64,000 nucleotides of DNA from JAJFFW01 sp038534195. Its GTDB lineage: Bacteria; Pseudomonadota; Alphaproteobacteria; Caulobacterales; Parvularculaceae. A program made the translations under genes and the position numbers. The notes beneath the pieces were generated by a model. The model worked only from the letters and a program-made list of their open reading frames with translations. It did not search any database and was not told the origin of the DNA. The stretch is taken from assembly GCA_038534195.1 (NCBI GenBank), contig JBCAXE010000018.1:3748-67747 (forward strand), written 5' to 3'. Of this stretch, positions 27,039 through 35,736 are shown piece by piece (position 1 is the first letter of the stretch; every line of letters starts with the position of its first letter).

Positions 27039-27372
27039 GATTTTTGACCCCTCAAGGCTGGCCCCGGTAATCCGCCGATCCGGGCTCTTGAACACACTTC
27101 ATTTCGTCGCGCCGCACACTGCACCGCGGGTACTACCCTATGGTTAACATCCATGGCCGCCATGGGGTATCCCCATCGCTGTGATTTTATCGCAAAGAAT
27201 TGAGGCGATCCGAGGGCCCGGAAAAGGCCGCGGGCGCTCAGATGGCGAGAAATTAATCCGTTTCGCAGCCGGCCTCGCCCAGCCGAGCACTCAGGATTGC
27301 GGAGTCGTCATTTGACGATCGCTCTCCGATTTTGACGGCGGACACTAAAAACACCGCCAAATTCTGGAGCTT
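27039..27372. other. Non-coding gap upstream of tolQ
   Basis: 334 bp between the small lipoprotein gene and tolQ. I find no convincing gene. It holds a small hairpin ATGGGG-TAT-CCCCAT (27162-27176) next to a CCATGGCCGCCATGG near-palindrome (27151-27165). The tol operon promoter should be in this stretch, but no clear -35/-10 pair stands out. Confidence 0.5.
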
Positions 27373-27723
27373 CTAATTGTTTGGGATAGAACCACGAAGC
27401 GCGTTTGCGCGCGTTTCATCAGTATACTCACGCGAACGCCGCGCTCGTTCCTCGCGTTCTCGAACCGTTAGGCATTCTTTTTTGCCAAACCGTGAACCCG
27501 TTATTTGAACGGTTTTACAAACAACGCGGTCCTTATCGTCGTCGCTTGATTGTTCCGCCGCCGCAGTCTGTTGCGGACTGCCAGCGTCGGCCTCTCCGTT
27601 CGCCGGTTCCGCTGCAACTGCAGCCGGTTCAACTGCGGTTAGATTATCCGAAGCGCCATCGGTCGCGCACGCGCTCAATCCAAGAATTAACACTGGAAGT
27701 CCAAAGATTTTTAGAGTTCGCAT
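27373..27723 (-). CDS. Small lipoprotein of unknown function
   Basis: 116 aa from ATG 27723 with GAGGGG upstream. Lipobox LGLSAC places the lipidated Cys at residue 19. A low-complexity acidic/Ala region (25-65) is followed by a compact motif VVCKTVQITGSRFGKKECLT (about 69-88) with two Cys and then an Arg/Glu-rich tail. I have seen the C-x-TGSR-x-C pattern in other alphaproteobacterial exported proteins but cannot name a family. It sits between ybgC and tolQ on the same strand. The low-complexity region means the reading frame deserves care, though the lipobox and RBS support it. Confidence 0.7.
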   Translation of the reverse strand: MRTLKIFGLPVLILGLSACATDGASDNLTAVEPAAVAAEPANGEADAGSPQQTAAAEQSSDDDKDRVVCKTVQITGSRFGKKECLTVREREERARRSREYTDETRANALRGSIPNN

Positions 27724-27836
27724 TTTAACCACCCCTCATGTGACAAAAACAGTCTAATCGACGAGCGCTTTCGCCACAAGTGCATTGCCTCACTGACCCC
27801 TCTCGATACAGACAATAAGAATTTGATGATTTAAAT

Positions 27837-28241
27837 TTATGATAATTGCTCAAGGATATCAGCCGGGACGCGGCGCGGCGCGCCGTCCGCTGTCAGGCAA
27901 ACGGCCTCTACGTCGGCGCATGCAAGCCGGTCTTCGTGTCGCCAGATTTCTTGGGCGAGCGCTATCCGTGCGCCGCGCACGGCCTTATATTGCGTGCGCA
28001 CTTGCAGATCGTCATCAATACGCGCGGGCGCCAGCCATTCGGTCGTCATTTTACGGACAGCAAACACAAGCGGCTGTTCACGCGCAAGTAAGTCCGTATG
28101 CGTCACGCCGCACTGGCGCAGGGCATCCGATCGTCCGCGTTCGAAAAATTTCAAATAATTCGCGTGGTAGACAATGCCGGAAAAGTCCGTGTCTTCGTAA
28201 TAGACGCGCACAGGCAAGGTGAAAATTTTGTCGGTGGCCAT
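27837..28241 (-). CDS. ybgC: Tol-Pal-associated acyl-CoA thioesterase YbgC
   Basis: 134 aa from ATG 28241, the usual YbgC length; a TTG 36 nt upstream is less likely. Hot-dog fold thioesterase with the 4HBT signature VYYEDTDFSGIVYHANYLKF, where the Asp in EDTD is catalytic. It hydrolyses short acyl-CoAs in the cytoplasm and is almost always next to tol genes. Here the order ruvB ... ybgC ... tolQ is kept but with small exported proteins inserted on both sides. Confidence 0.93.
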   Translation of the reverse strand: MATDKIFTLPVRVYYEDTDFSGIVYHANYLKFFERGRSDALRQCGVTHTDLLAREQPLVFAVRKMTTEWLAPARIDDDLQVRTQYKAVRGARIALAQEIWRHEDRLACADVEAVCLTADGAPRRVPADILEQLS

Positions 28242-28295
28242 GACGCGTGGTGTAAGCCGGTCGCCGTGATCACGCAATTCTCATATTCATTCACT

Positions 28296-28319
28296 GGCCC
28301 GGCGTCATCGCGCCGGGCC
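28296..28319. terminator. GC-rich hairpin between the EF-hand gene and ybgC
   Basis: Perfect 9-bp stem GGCCCGGCG/CGCCGGGCC with a 6-nt loop, 18 bp after the EF-hand gene stop on the minus strand. No T-run follows, so it may slow or protect transcripts rather than terminate by the intrinsic mechanism. Confidence 0.5.
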
Positions 28320-28336
28320 GTTGATTGCGGACCGGA

Positions 28337-28630
28337 CTATTCGCTCTTGCCGCGCTTGTCTTTTTTCTTGGAATATTCGGCCTTTTGCGCCGCCTTCGCT
28401 TCCGCCAGCGTCAACACGCCGTCATCGCCGCTCATTTCAGAAAAAGCAGCGCGCGCTTTTTCCGTTTTATAAGCGAGATATTCCGCTTCCGTGACGCCGC
28501 CGTCGCCATTGGCGTCAATGGCGGAGAATTTCGCCTCCATTTTCGCTTCCCATTTATCGCCGGCGAGCGCGCCGGTCGCTGTCAGGGTCGCCACACCAAG
28601 AATAGCAGTTGTGAGTTTGAGCTTGTTCAT
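28337..28630 (-). CDS. Exported EF-hand protein
   Basis: 97 aa from ATG 28630; an upstream in-frame start would spoil the signal peptide. Residues 1-23 form a signal peptide. One canonical calcium loop lies at 39-50 (DANGDGGVTEAE), with Asp/Asn/Asp at positions 1, 3 and 5 and Glu at 12. A second loop around MSGDDGVLTLAEA looks shortened and probably inactive. The tail is Lys-rich (KKKDKRGKSE). Small periplasmic EF-hand proteins of this type are common in alphaproteobacteria; no partner is known. Confidence 0.82.
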   Translation of the reverse strand: MNKLKLTTAILGVATLTATGALAGDKWEAKMEAKFSAIDANGDGGVTEAEYLAYKTEKARAAFSEMSGDDGVLTLAEAKAAQKAEYSKKKDKRGKSE

Positions 28631-28810
28631 GAGGTCAGTTTCCTTCGCTGAAAACGCCCCGCCTTCGATGCGGCGGGACAAGAACGCGCCCCGGCTGCCG
28701 GAAAACTACGAGAACGCTCCAGCGTCCGCAAATGACGCTAACGGCGCTGCGACAATTGTCGAATCTCATGCGACGAAAAGACGATTACAGACGACCAGCC
28801 GTTCTAATTT

Positions 28811-29326
28811 TCAAGGCCGGTCGTAGATCAGCATATTTCCCAGGAGCGTCTCGCCGCCGGATTCGGACACCACCAGGAGCGCGCCCATCCCCACCGAGAA
28901 GAGGGTCCAGACCAGCCCAAAGATCACGAGGAAAATGATGGAACGGTTCACCCCGTGCGACAGCGCCGTGCGCGATGGATTTTCCGGGTCATATCGCACC
29001 GCGAGCTTGGTGCGGATCGGCAAGGCGTCATAGATTTTACGGTGAAAGGTTCGCCCGCTGCTGCCGGAATAGCCGAAGGCGACGCGGTCGCCGGTATAGG
29101 ATTGACCGTTGACCGAATATTCGTAGGTGACTTTCGTGCGGTAGGTCGTCCCGTCTTCGTCAGAGTTCACCACAAAGTCCGAGGCGACGATTTCGCCGGG
29201 CGTGGTCGGCCACGCGGCGGCCTGTTTGGCGAAGTGATAGGACCGACCTGCGAACAAGAGGATCACAACGCCGATCAACACAAAGATTCCGATGAATACT
29301 ACTCCGGCGATTGGCGCCCCGTTCAT
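28811..29326 (-). CDS. DUF3592 membrane protein
   Basis: 171 aa. A membrane helix at 8-27, then a beta-rich extracytoplasmic domain (40-120) with the DUF3592 pattern WPTTPGEIVAS, VTYEYSVNGQSYTGDRVAFG and VRYDPENPSRTAL, then a second helix (128-152). The function of DUF3592 is unknown. Stands on the minus strand between ruvB and the EF-hand gene and is not part of the usual ruv-tol order. Confidence 0.82.
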   Translation of the reverse strand: MNGAPIAGVVFIGIFVLIGVVILLFAGRSYHFAKQAAAWPTTPGEIVASDFVVNSDEDGTTYRTKVTYEYSVNGQSYTGDRVAFGYSGSSGRTFHRKIYDALPIRTKLAVRYDPENPSRTALSHGVNRSIIFLVIFGLVWTLFSVGMGALLVVSESGGETLLGNMLIYDRP

Positions 29327-29430
29327 GTCGGCCCCCTTTCCCTCTCCTATGACAGAGATATGGTGAGTCTAGCGCTGAATTCCTAAGGGCGGGTGTTTGA
29401 AATCTTTATGACAGCGTTAACGCGGCCTTA

Positions 29431-30468
29431 CTAATCCGTAAACAGATCAGCACCTGCGCCCTTCGGCGCTTCGAGGCCAAGATGTTTCCATGCTGTCGTC
29501 GACAAAAGCCGCCCGCGCGGCGTGCGCTGGATCAAGCCCTGCTGCAACAGGAACGGTTCGACCACGTCTTCAACCGCATCGCGCGCTTCCGCGAGGGACG
29601 CTGCGATCGTCTCAACGCCCACTGGCCCGCCGCCGAAATGATCCGCGATCAGGCGCAGATAACGCCGGTCAAGAGGGTCAAGGCCGAGCGCGTCAATTTC
29701 CAGACGCTTCAGCGCGCGATCGGCGACGCCGGCGTCGATGATCTCGGCGCCCTCCACAGTCGCAACATCGCGCACCCGGCGCAGCAGACGCCCGGCCACG
29801 CGCGGCGTGCCGCGCGAGCGGCGCGCCACTTCCATTGCGCCGTCTTCGGACATCGCCGCATCCAGTTTCGCCGCCCCGCGGCGCACGATCCGCATGAGGT
29901 CCGTGTCTGAATAAAAATTCAAGCGTACGGGAATACCGAAGCGGTCGAGTAGCGGCTTCGCCAGAAGCCCGGAGCGCGTGGTAGCGCCGATCAGCGTAAA
30001 GCGCGGCAGGTCGATCTTCACCGACCGCGCCGACGGCCCCTCGCCAATCATCAGGTCGAGCGCATAATCCTCCATTGCCGGATAGAGAACCTCTTCTACG
30101 GCGGGCGTCAGCCGGTGAATTTCGTCAATGAACAGAACGTCGTTGGGCTCAAGATTGGTGAGCAGGGCCGCGAGATCGCCCGGTTTCGTGATCACCGGCC
30201 CCGAGGTGGACCGGAACGCCACGCCCAACTCGTTGGCGACAATCTGCGCAAGTGTCGTCTTGCCGAGCCCTGGCGGGCCGTGAAAGAGCACATGGTCAAG
30301 CGCCTCGCCCCGCGCCCGCGCCGCCTGCACGAAGACGCGCAGATTGTCTTTCGCCTGGCGCTGGCCGACGAAGTCATCAAGCGCTTTCGGACGCAACGCC
30401 GCGTCCGCATCCTCCGGCTTGCGGTCAGGCTCGATCAGTCGTTCGGCGTCGAAAGCGGGGCCAACCAT
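29431..30468 (-). CDS. ruvB: Holliday junction branch-migration ATPase RuvB
   Basis: 345 aa. AAA+ motor with Walker A FHGPPGLGKTTLA near residue 60, the DEIHR Walker B box, sensor GATTRSGLL and a C-terminal winged helix. RuvB hexamers pump DNA through the RuvA-held four-way junction. In the conserved order it should follow ruvA directly, but a small exported DUF1508 protein is placed between them, ending 2 bp before the ruvB start. Confidence 0.97.
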   Translation of the reverse strand: MVGPAFDAERLIEPDRKPEDADAALRPKALDDFVGQRQAKDNLRVFVQAARARGEALDHVLFHGPPGLGKTTLAQIVANELGVAFRSTSGPVITKPGDLAALLTNLEPNDVLFIDEIHRLTPAVEEVLYPAMEDYALDLMIGEGPSARSVKIDLPRFTLIGATTRSGLLAKPLLDRFGIPVRLNFYSDTDLMRIVRRGAAKLDAAMSEDGAMEVARRSRGTPRVAGRLLRRVRDVATVEGAEIIDAGVADRALKRLEIDALGLDPLDRRYLRLIADHFGGGPVGVETIAASLAEARDAVEDVVEPFLLQQGLIQRTPRGRLLSTTAWKHLGLEAPKGAGADLFTD

Positions 30469-30470
30469 TT

Positions 30471-30734
30471 CTATTCCGGAACACGTACTGGCGCATTCGC
30501 CGAACGCTTTACTTTCTCAAGCGCATCTCGACATGCTTGTTTCGACGAATATCCTTCGTGCGACGTAGCGATTGTCTGTCCATTGCCGCCTTTTAATCGC
30601 CAACGCCACTGCCCGGAAGCATCTTCAAATATCTCAAAATATCTTCGATCGTCCGCAGTCTCTTCTTTCGCGATTGCACCCGCCCACAGAGCAAAAATTG
30701 ATGATCCCGCCAAAACTAGTCGCCTGTCTATCAT
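30471..30734 (-). CDS. Exported DUF1508 (YegP-type) protein inserted between ruvA and ruvB
   Basis: 87 aa. Residues 30-80 match a DUF1508 unit: YFEIFEDASGQWRWRLKGGN, GQTIATSHEGYSSK and CRDALEKVKRSA. Unlike the usual cytoplasmic YegP proteins, it begins with a hydrophobic leader (MIDRRLVLAGSSIFALWAGAIA) containing twin arginines, so it is probably exported, perhaps by Tat; the Tat match is weak. An AGAGGA site precedes the ATG. It is 24 bp after ruvA and 2 bp before ruvB, so it shares their transcript. DUF1508 function is unknown; a direct role in recombination is unlikely if it is exported. Confidence 0.82.
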   Translation of the reverse strand: MIDRRLVLAGSSIFALWAGAIAKEETADDRRYFEIFEDASGQWRWRLKGGNGQTIATSHEGYSSKQACRDALEKVKRSANAPVRVPE

Positions 30735-30758
30735 GGTTATTCCTCTGTTTCTCGCGCC

Positions 30759-31382
30759 TCAGGCCGCCAGTTCCTTCAGCGCGTGTTTAATCAGCACGCC
30801 AACATCTGCATCGGTTCCGGCGGCGTTGACCGCTGCAGCGACGGCGCGGCGCGCTTCGACGCCGTCATAGCCGAGATTGGCGAGGGCCGAGACCGCGTCC
30901 GCTTTCGCGCCAGCCTCGTCGCTATCGCCCTTCGTAATCGCGCGCGCCGCCATGACAAACCCGGCGGCGCTTGTCTCTGCGAGGCCGCCGAGTTTCGACT
31001 GCAATTCCGAGGCGATCCTCTGCGCGATCTTTTTGCCGACACCATGGGCGCGCGAGATCGCGGTCACGTCTTCCGCCGCCACGGCGTCGTAAAGATCGGC
31101 AGGCGGCAGCACCTGCAGGATCGCCAGCGCATGCTTCGCGCCGACCCCTTGAACGCTCTGCAGCAAGCGGAAACTCTGGCGCTCGGCCGCCGTTTCAAAT
31201 CCGTAGAGCTTGATGAAATCTTCCCGAACGACGGTTTCGATCGACAGGATCGCCGCGTCGCCGACACTTAGGTTCTGCAACGTCCGCGCCGCCGCGAACA
31301 CTTCGTAGCCGACGCCGCCCACATCGATCAGCGCGGTTTCAACCTCGACCGCCGCCACGGTTCCTTTCAACTGCCCGATCAT
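30759..31382 (-). CDS. ruvA: Holliday junction-binding protein RuvA
   Basis: 207 aa. Domain I begins MIGQLKGTVA, domain II has the helix-hairpin-helix pair around LQSVQGVGAKHALAIL and AHGVGKKIAQRI, and domain III (155-205) binds RuvB. Two RuvA tetramers clamp the junction. Its start overlaps the ruvC stop by 4 bp (ATGA), implying coupled translation. Confidence 0.96.
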   Translation of the reverse strand: MIGQLKGTVAAVEVETALIDVGGVGYEVFAAARTLQNLSVGDAAILSIETVVREDFIKLYGFETAAERQSFRLLQSVQGVGAKHALAILQVLPPADLYDAVAAEDVTAISRAHGVGKKIAQRIASELQSKLGGLAETSAAGFVMAARAITKGDSDEAGAKADAVSALANLGYDGVEARRAVAAAVNAAGTDADVGVLIKHALKELAA

Positions 31383-31897
31383 GCGCGCGCCCTCACTTTC
31401 GGCGCGGCGAAGGCCCGCATGTCCATATGATGCGCATGACAGATCGCCACGGCCAGCGCGTCAGCGGCGTCTGCGGGCTGATCGCCGGAGGCGGGCAAGA
31501 GGACACGGACCATCGCCTGCACCTGGCGCTTGTCCGCATGCCCTTTTCCGACCACGGATTTTTTGACCGTGTTGGCCGCATATTCCGCCACATCAAGACC
31601 GGCGCGTGCCGGCGCAAGGAGCGCGACGCCACGCGCCTGACCGAGGACGAGCGCGTCACGCGGGCTTGCGTTGACAAATGTCTCTTCCACCGCGGCTTCA
31701 TGGGGCGCTTGCGCGTCGAGCACATCGCAGAGCCCTGAGAAGATCTGCGCAAGACGCGCCGACGGGCCCGCCCCGCGCTTTGGCCGCACAACGCCCGCGG
31801 CCACAAATGAGAGCCGCGCGCCGACGCGTTCAATGACGCCCCAGCCGGTGGCGTTGGAGCCAGGATCGACGCCCAATATGCGAATCACAGAAGTCAT
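31379..31897 (-). CDS. ruvC: Crossover junction endonuclease RuvC
   Basis: 172 aa from ATG 31897; an ATG at 31924 would add nine residues and cannot be excluded because neither has a strong ribosome site. RNase-H fold resolvase with LGVDPGSNATGWGVIE (first catalytic Asp), VEETFVNASPRDALVLGQARG and the C-terminal DAADALAVAICHAH carrying the last acidic residues. It nicks Holliday junctions symmetrically after RuvAB migration. Confidence 0.95.
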   Translation of the reverse strand: MTSVIRILGVDPGSNATGWGVIERVGARLSFVAAGVVRPKRGAGPSARLAQIFSGLCDVLDAQAPHEAAVEETFVNASPRDALVLGQARGVALLAPARAGLDVAEYAANTVKKSVVGKGHADKRQVQAMVRVLLPASGDQPADAADALAVAICHAHHMDMRAFAAPKVRARA

Positions 31898-31960
31898 GCA
31901 CACACCATAGGCGGTTCGGCCCATGAGGGAAACAAAACGTGAATAAAGGAAAGCGCCGTT

Positions 31961-32992
31961 TCAGTCGCGCAACCGCCGTCCGCCTTGGAGCGTGACTTCC
32001 AGCGAAGCCAGCAACTCATCGGCGGCGGCTTTAGTCTCCGGGTGCAACGCCCCTTCGCGGGCGAGCGAGCGCTGCAGCCACGCTTTGGCCTCCGCCGCGT
32101 TTTTGTCACGGCCGTCGCCTTCGGCCAATGAGACGGCGTAAAGATATTGCCCTTGCGGCTCGCCGGCGCGCGCGGCTTTTTCAAACCAGTCGGCCGCGAC
32201 GCTTGCCGCGTTCTCGCCGTCGTCCGTCTTGGCTCGGCCATCATGGACCATGAGCCCCATGGCCACAAACGCCGCGGGCAGACCGGCGTCGGCCGCGGCG
32301 CGCATCCACTTCACTGTTTGGTCCGGCTGCGGATCACCGAGAAAATTCGAATCATAAAGCAGCGCCAGATTGTATTGCGCGTCCGGACTGCCCTGCTCAG
32401 CGGATTTTTGAAACCATTCCGCCGCCTTTTGATAATCGCGGTCGACGCCTTGGCCTACGAGATGCGCGACGCCCATATTATATTGCGCGCCAGCATCGCC
32501 GAGACTCGCGGCTTCCTCGAAAAACGCCACCGCCTTGTCGCGATCGGCCTCGAAGCCAAGGCCTTCGGAATACATAATCCCCAGACGCATCTTCGCCTGA
32601 ACGTGACCGCCCTCAGCGGCGAGCGTGAACCAGCCGGCGGCGCGCTTGTAATCGCGCTTGACGCCGTCCCCGAGAAAGGCGAGTTCGCCGAGAGCGAACT
32701 GCGCATCGAGCGAGCCGGAAAGGGCGGCGTTGGAATAAAGATCGAGCGCGCGTTTCAGATTCTTCGGCCCGCCAAGGCCGCGCTCTTCCATGTAACCGAG
32801 CATGTGCTGGGCGTCGGCGTCGCCTTCCGCGGCCAGCGGCTCCAGAATGCCCCGCGCCAGCGCCGTATCGCCCACCTGCATGCGCTCGAACGCGGTCGCC
32901 AGCGGCGATTTTTCTTCCGCATGCGCCGCAGACATGATGCAGCAAGCCAATAAGCTGGCGGCGATGTGACGGATGGTATTCATGGACGACAT
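31961..32992 (-). CDS. Exported Sel1-like repeat protein
   Basis: 343 aa with a signal peptide (to ~AHA) and about seven Sel1-like TPR repeats. Repeats show the A-Q-Y/F-x-L-G-x-x-Y pattern: DAQHMLGYMEERG, DAQFALGELAFLG, QAKMRLGIMYSEG, GAQYNMGVAHLVG, DAQYNLALLYDSN. Sel1 repeats make curved helical scaffolds for protein binding. ATG 32992 and 32983 are both possible starts. It lies between thiE and ruvC on the same strand. Partner unknown. Confidence 0.85.
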   Translation of the reverse strand: MSSMNTIRHIAASLLACCIMSAAHAEEKSPLATAFERMQVGDTALARGILEPLAAEGDADAQHMLGYMEERGLGGPKNLKRALDLYSNAALSGSLDAQFALGELAFLGDGVKRDYKRAAGWFTLAAEGGHVQAKMRLGIMYSEGLGFEADRDKAVAFFEEAASLGDAGAQYNMGVAHLVGQGVDRDYQKAAEWFQKSAEQGSPDAQYNLALLYDSNFLGDPQPDQTVKWMRAAADAGLPAAFVAMGLMVHDGRAKTDDGENAASVAADWFEKAARAGEPQGQYLYAVSLAEGDGRDKNAAEAKAWLQRSLAREGALHPETKAAADELLASLEVTLQGGRRLRD

Positions 32993-33064
32993 TATTGGCA
33001 GCCGAAATTTAACGCTCAATTATCATGAGATGTGCCCGGAGTCGGGCGAAAAGGGCAATCGGCG

Positions 33065-33724
33065 TCATGAATTAGCGGTCATGATCGCCTTGTTGAACGC
33101 GGCGACGGCCGCCGCGGGCCCTTCCGGATGCGCCCAGACGCCGCCAGAGACCGCCAGAAAATCAGCGCCGGCGCGCACGAGCGGGCCGCAATTTTCCACA
33201 GTCACCCCGCCGATGGCGACGCACGGCACCACCGTCATCGCCGACCAGCGCGTCAAAATGTCGGGATCGGCGGCGGTCGGCGCCGCTTTCGTCGCCGTGG
33301 GAAAAAACGCCCCGAACGCCACATAGTCGGCCCCCGCCTCCCCGGCGGCGAAGGCGAGATCGATCGAGTCATGACAGGTGACGCCAACGGTCGCGTCAGG
33401 CCCCAAAATTTCACGCGCCTCATAATAAGGCGTGTCCTGCTGCCCAATATGGACGCCGTCCGCGCCGGCGGATTTCGCAAGCGAGGGGTTATCGTTGATG
33501 AGGAACGCCACATCGTGGGACCGCGCGATCGGCAACAGCCTCGACGCGACGCGCATGATTGTTTCGTCGTCCGCCGAGGTTCCCCCTGCGTCTTTCAACC
33601 GAAGCTGAAAACAGGCGGCGTCGCCCGCCGACAGCGCAACCTCCAATGCGCCAGCGAAGGCCTGCGCATCATCAATGACGGGCGGGGAAATCAGATAGAG
33701 ACGGCAGGGGTCGGTTTCGCTCAT
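33065..33724 (-). CDS. thiE: Thiamine phosphate synthase
   Basis: 219 aa TIM-barrel enzyme that couples HMP-PP and thiazole phosphate. QLRLKD near 42, LINDNPSLAKSAGADGVHIGQQD, VTCHDSIDLA and VAIGGVTVEN mark the pyrophosphate and thiazole sites. Position next to the class I aldolase/coq4 genes is a layout I recall from alphaproteobacteria. A second thiamine gene, thiD, is 17 kb away. Confidence 0.93.
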   Translation of the reverse strand: MSETDPCRLYLISPPVIDDAQAFAGALEVALSAGDAACFQLRLKDAGGTSADDETIMRVASRLLPIARSHDVAFLINDNPSLAKSAGADGVHIGQQDTPYYEAREILGPDATVGVTCHDSIDLAFAAGEAGADYVAFGAFFPTATKAAPTAADPDILTRWSAMTVVPCVAIGGVTVENCGPLVRAGADFLAVSGGVWAHPEGPAAAVAAFNKAIMTANS

Positions 33725-33789
33725 CCGCTGTTCTTAAACCGATATGTCGCAAAGAGAACCCTTTGGGCGACGGTGTCCTTGTGGTCCGT

Positions 33790-34653
33790 CTAAGGAGCGG
33801 CGGGCGCGGCGCGCCCTGTTTCGCGCTCGCGTTCGGACTGGGTTTGCTTGACGCGCGGCTTCAGAAGCCCTTCTTTCACCTCCACCGGCACGCTGTTGTA
33901 GATTGTCGGCGCGCTGAAATTGAGTTTTCGGCGCACTTCATCGAGCGGCAGGGCCAATAGCGCTTCCACATCCTGGCCCATCAGCCATTCAGCGTTGCGG
34001 CCGATATCATAGCCCTGGCGGATCGCTTTCCAGACCGGTAAGCCCGGCCTTTCAAGTTTAATGGCGAGCGCGCCGATCCAGGTGATAAGCCGGAAGGAAT
34101 CGTTGCCGCTTTGCGCGCGCGTGAAACCGAGATTGCAAAGCTCGCCGAGCGCATCGCGCCCGTAACCGGTCAACACATGCCAGAGATCGTGATGAACCTC
34201 CGCATGCAGAAACATGCGGCGCATCTCTTCAAACTGCGTCGGGGAGCGATAATCAAGGCCCGCTTCCTCCGCCGCATTGATGATGCCATCCGGCGTCAGA
34301 TCCTCGCCTTCCATGAAATCCAGATAGACCCGGCCAAGGCTGCCTTCCGGAAGGACGCGCAAGCGTTCGCGGTCGCCGAGAATTTCTTCTAGCTTGATCG
34401 GTTCAGCGACGACGCGTCGGCCATAATCGGTGCGCACAAAGCGGGTGAACATGCGCCGGGCGCTGCGGCCGGAAAGCGCGGCGGTAATCTCGAAAACCTG
34501 GCGGGTGTCTTCCTTGTTGGCCACCAGCTTGAAGACAGCGGCGAGCGCATGGAGCGGTTTGATCGGCGGGATTGGGAGAACCGGGAACCCATCGACCGTC
34601 TCCAACTCATCGGGCGGAATATGGTCGGCGAATGAAGCGAGGCGTCTGGCCAT
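33790..34653 (-). CDS. Coq4-family ubiquinone biosynthesis protein
   Basis: 287 aa. The Coq4 metal motif HDxxH-x11-E is present as HHDLWHVLTGYGRDALGE, followed by NLGFTRAQSG. Recent work on human COQ4 assigns it C1 oxidative decarboxylation of the quinone ring, and bacterial Coq4-like proteins are associated with ubiquinone synthesis. The N-terminal ~70 residues hold the PIPPIKPLHAL segment common to the family, and the C-terminus (260-287) is charged and low complexity. Stands alone between fba and thiE; no other ubi gene is in this window. Confidence 0.83.
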   Translation of the reverse strand: MARRLASFADHIPPDELETVDGFPVLPIPPIKPLHALAAVFKLVANKEDTRQVFEITAALSGRSARRMFTRFVRTDYGRRVVAEPIKLEEILGDRERLRVLPEGSLGRVYLDFMEGEDLTPDGIINAAEEAGLDYRSPTQFEEMRRMFLHAEVHHDLWHVLTGYGRDALGELCNLGFTRAQSGNDSFRLITWIGALAIKLERPGLPVWKAIRQGYDIGRNAEWLMGQDVEALLALPLDEVRRKLNFSAPTIYNSVPVEVKEGLLKPRVKQTQSERERETGRAAPAAP

Positions 34654-34805
34654 GGGGCATGCTCCTGTCGGAATCCGGCGCTGTGATTTTGCAAGCTGTG
34701 ATGTTGTTACACTACACAGTTTACTTCTTGCTTAATCTCATACCGGGAAGGCTCTGCGTCAAGAGGCGCCCACATGAATTCCAGAAAATTCCAGGACCGC
34801 AGCAA

Positions 34806-35699
34806 CTAGCCTGCGCGGGACGCTTCAAAAATGCTGTCGATGGTCTCGGCCAACATGGCGTCGAATTCCGCATCGCTTTGGCTCGCGGAAAGCCCTTCGG
34901 TCAGGGCGCGCGAGAAACTGGCGATCATGCCCGTATTTTGCGCAAGTTTCGCGTTTGCTTCTCCGCGGGCGTACCCGCCGGAAAGGGCGACGACGCGCAT
35001 GACGCGCGGATCATCAACGAGCGACTTATACTGGTTCGGATTTGTCGGCAGGGACAGCTTCAACATGATCTGCTCGCCCTCGGGCAAACTGTCCAACTGC
35101 TTTGCGATCTCCGCGAGCACAAGATCTTCCGCCTGCGCCTTATCGGCGATTGAAATCGTCACTTCCGGTTCAAGGATCGGCGTCAGCCCGTGTTCGAGGA
35201 TTTGCTTACCGACCTCAAACTGCTGGGCGACGTTGGCGGCGATGCCTTCCGGATCGGCGGCGTCGATCACGGAACGCATCTTGGTGCCGAAAACGCCCTT
35301 TGATTTTGCCCGCTCAAGAAGCGCGTCGAGTTCCGGCATCGGCTTCATGAGCTTGACGCCCTTCGCCGCCTGTTCAAGGCCCTTATCGACTTTCAGAAAC
35401 GGAACGACGCGTCGCTTCTCCCAAAGAAACTGCGCTGTCGGCACGCCATCAATGTCGCCGTCCATCGTCCGCTCAAAGAGGATCGCCCCCATCACTTTGT
35501 CGCCGGTGAACGCAGGCGACTTGACGATGCGCGCGCGCATCTGGTGGATGAGATCAAACATTTCCTCATCATTGGACCAGGCGCTTTCTTCGACGCCGTA
35601 GAGGCGCAACGCCTTCGGCGTCGATCCGCCCGACTGATCGAGCGCGGCGATAAAGCCATCTTTTTTGGCGGCCTGTTCGGCCATCTCTGCGTGCGTCAT
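34806..35699 (-). CDS. Fructose-bisphosphate aldolase, class I
   Basis: 297 aa from ATG 35699, with GGGAGG upstream; the frame is open further upstream but not aldolase-like. This is the class I Schiff-base aldolase of the bacterial FbaB-like/alphaproteobacterial type: AALDQSGGSTPKAL near 18, VMGAILFE, FLKVDKG (K103/K106) and the Schiff-base region IMLKLSLPT with K214. It cleaves fructose-1,6-bisphosphate in glycolysis and runs in reverse in gluconeogenesis. Follows pgk, so tkt-gap-pgk-fba forms a central-carbon cluster. Confidence 0.93.
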   Translation of the reverse strand: MTHAEMAEQAAKKDGFIAALDQSGGSTPKALRLYGVEESAWSNDEEMFDLIHQMRARIVKSPAFTGDKVMGAILFERTMDGDIDGVPTAQFLWEKRRVVPFLKVDKGLEQAAKGVKLMKPMPELDALLERAKSKGVFGTKMRSVIDAADPEGIAANVAQQFEVGKQILEHGLTPILEPEVTISIADKAQAEDLVLAEIAKQLDSLPEGEQIMLKLSLPTNPNQYKSLVDDPRVMRVVALSGGYARGEANAKLAQNTGMIASFSRALTEGLSASQSDAEFDAMLAETIDSIFEASRAG

Positions 35700-35736
35700 G
35701 TTTACCTCCCGAGTAAAAGCGCAACGATAATGAAAA

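Noticed and set aside
29417..29431. TTAA-N7-TTAC near-match to a CtrA box
   Set aside because: One mismatch and located at the 3' end of ruvB, not in a promoter position.
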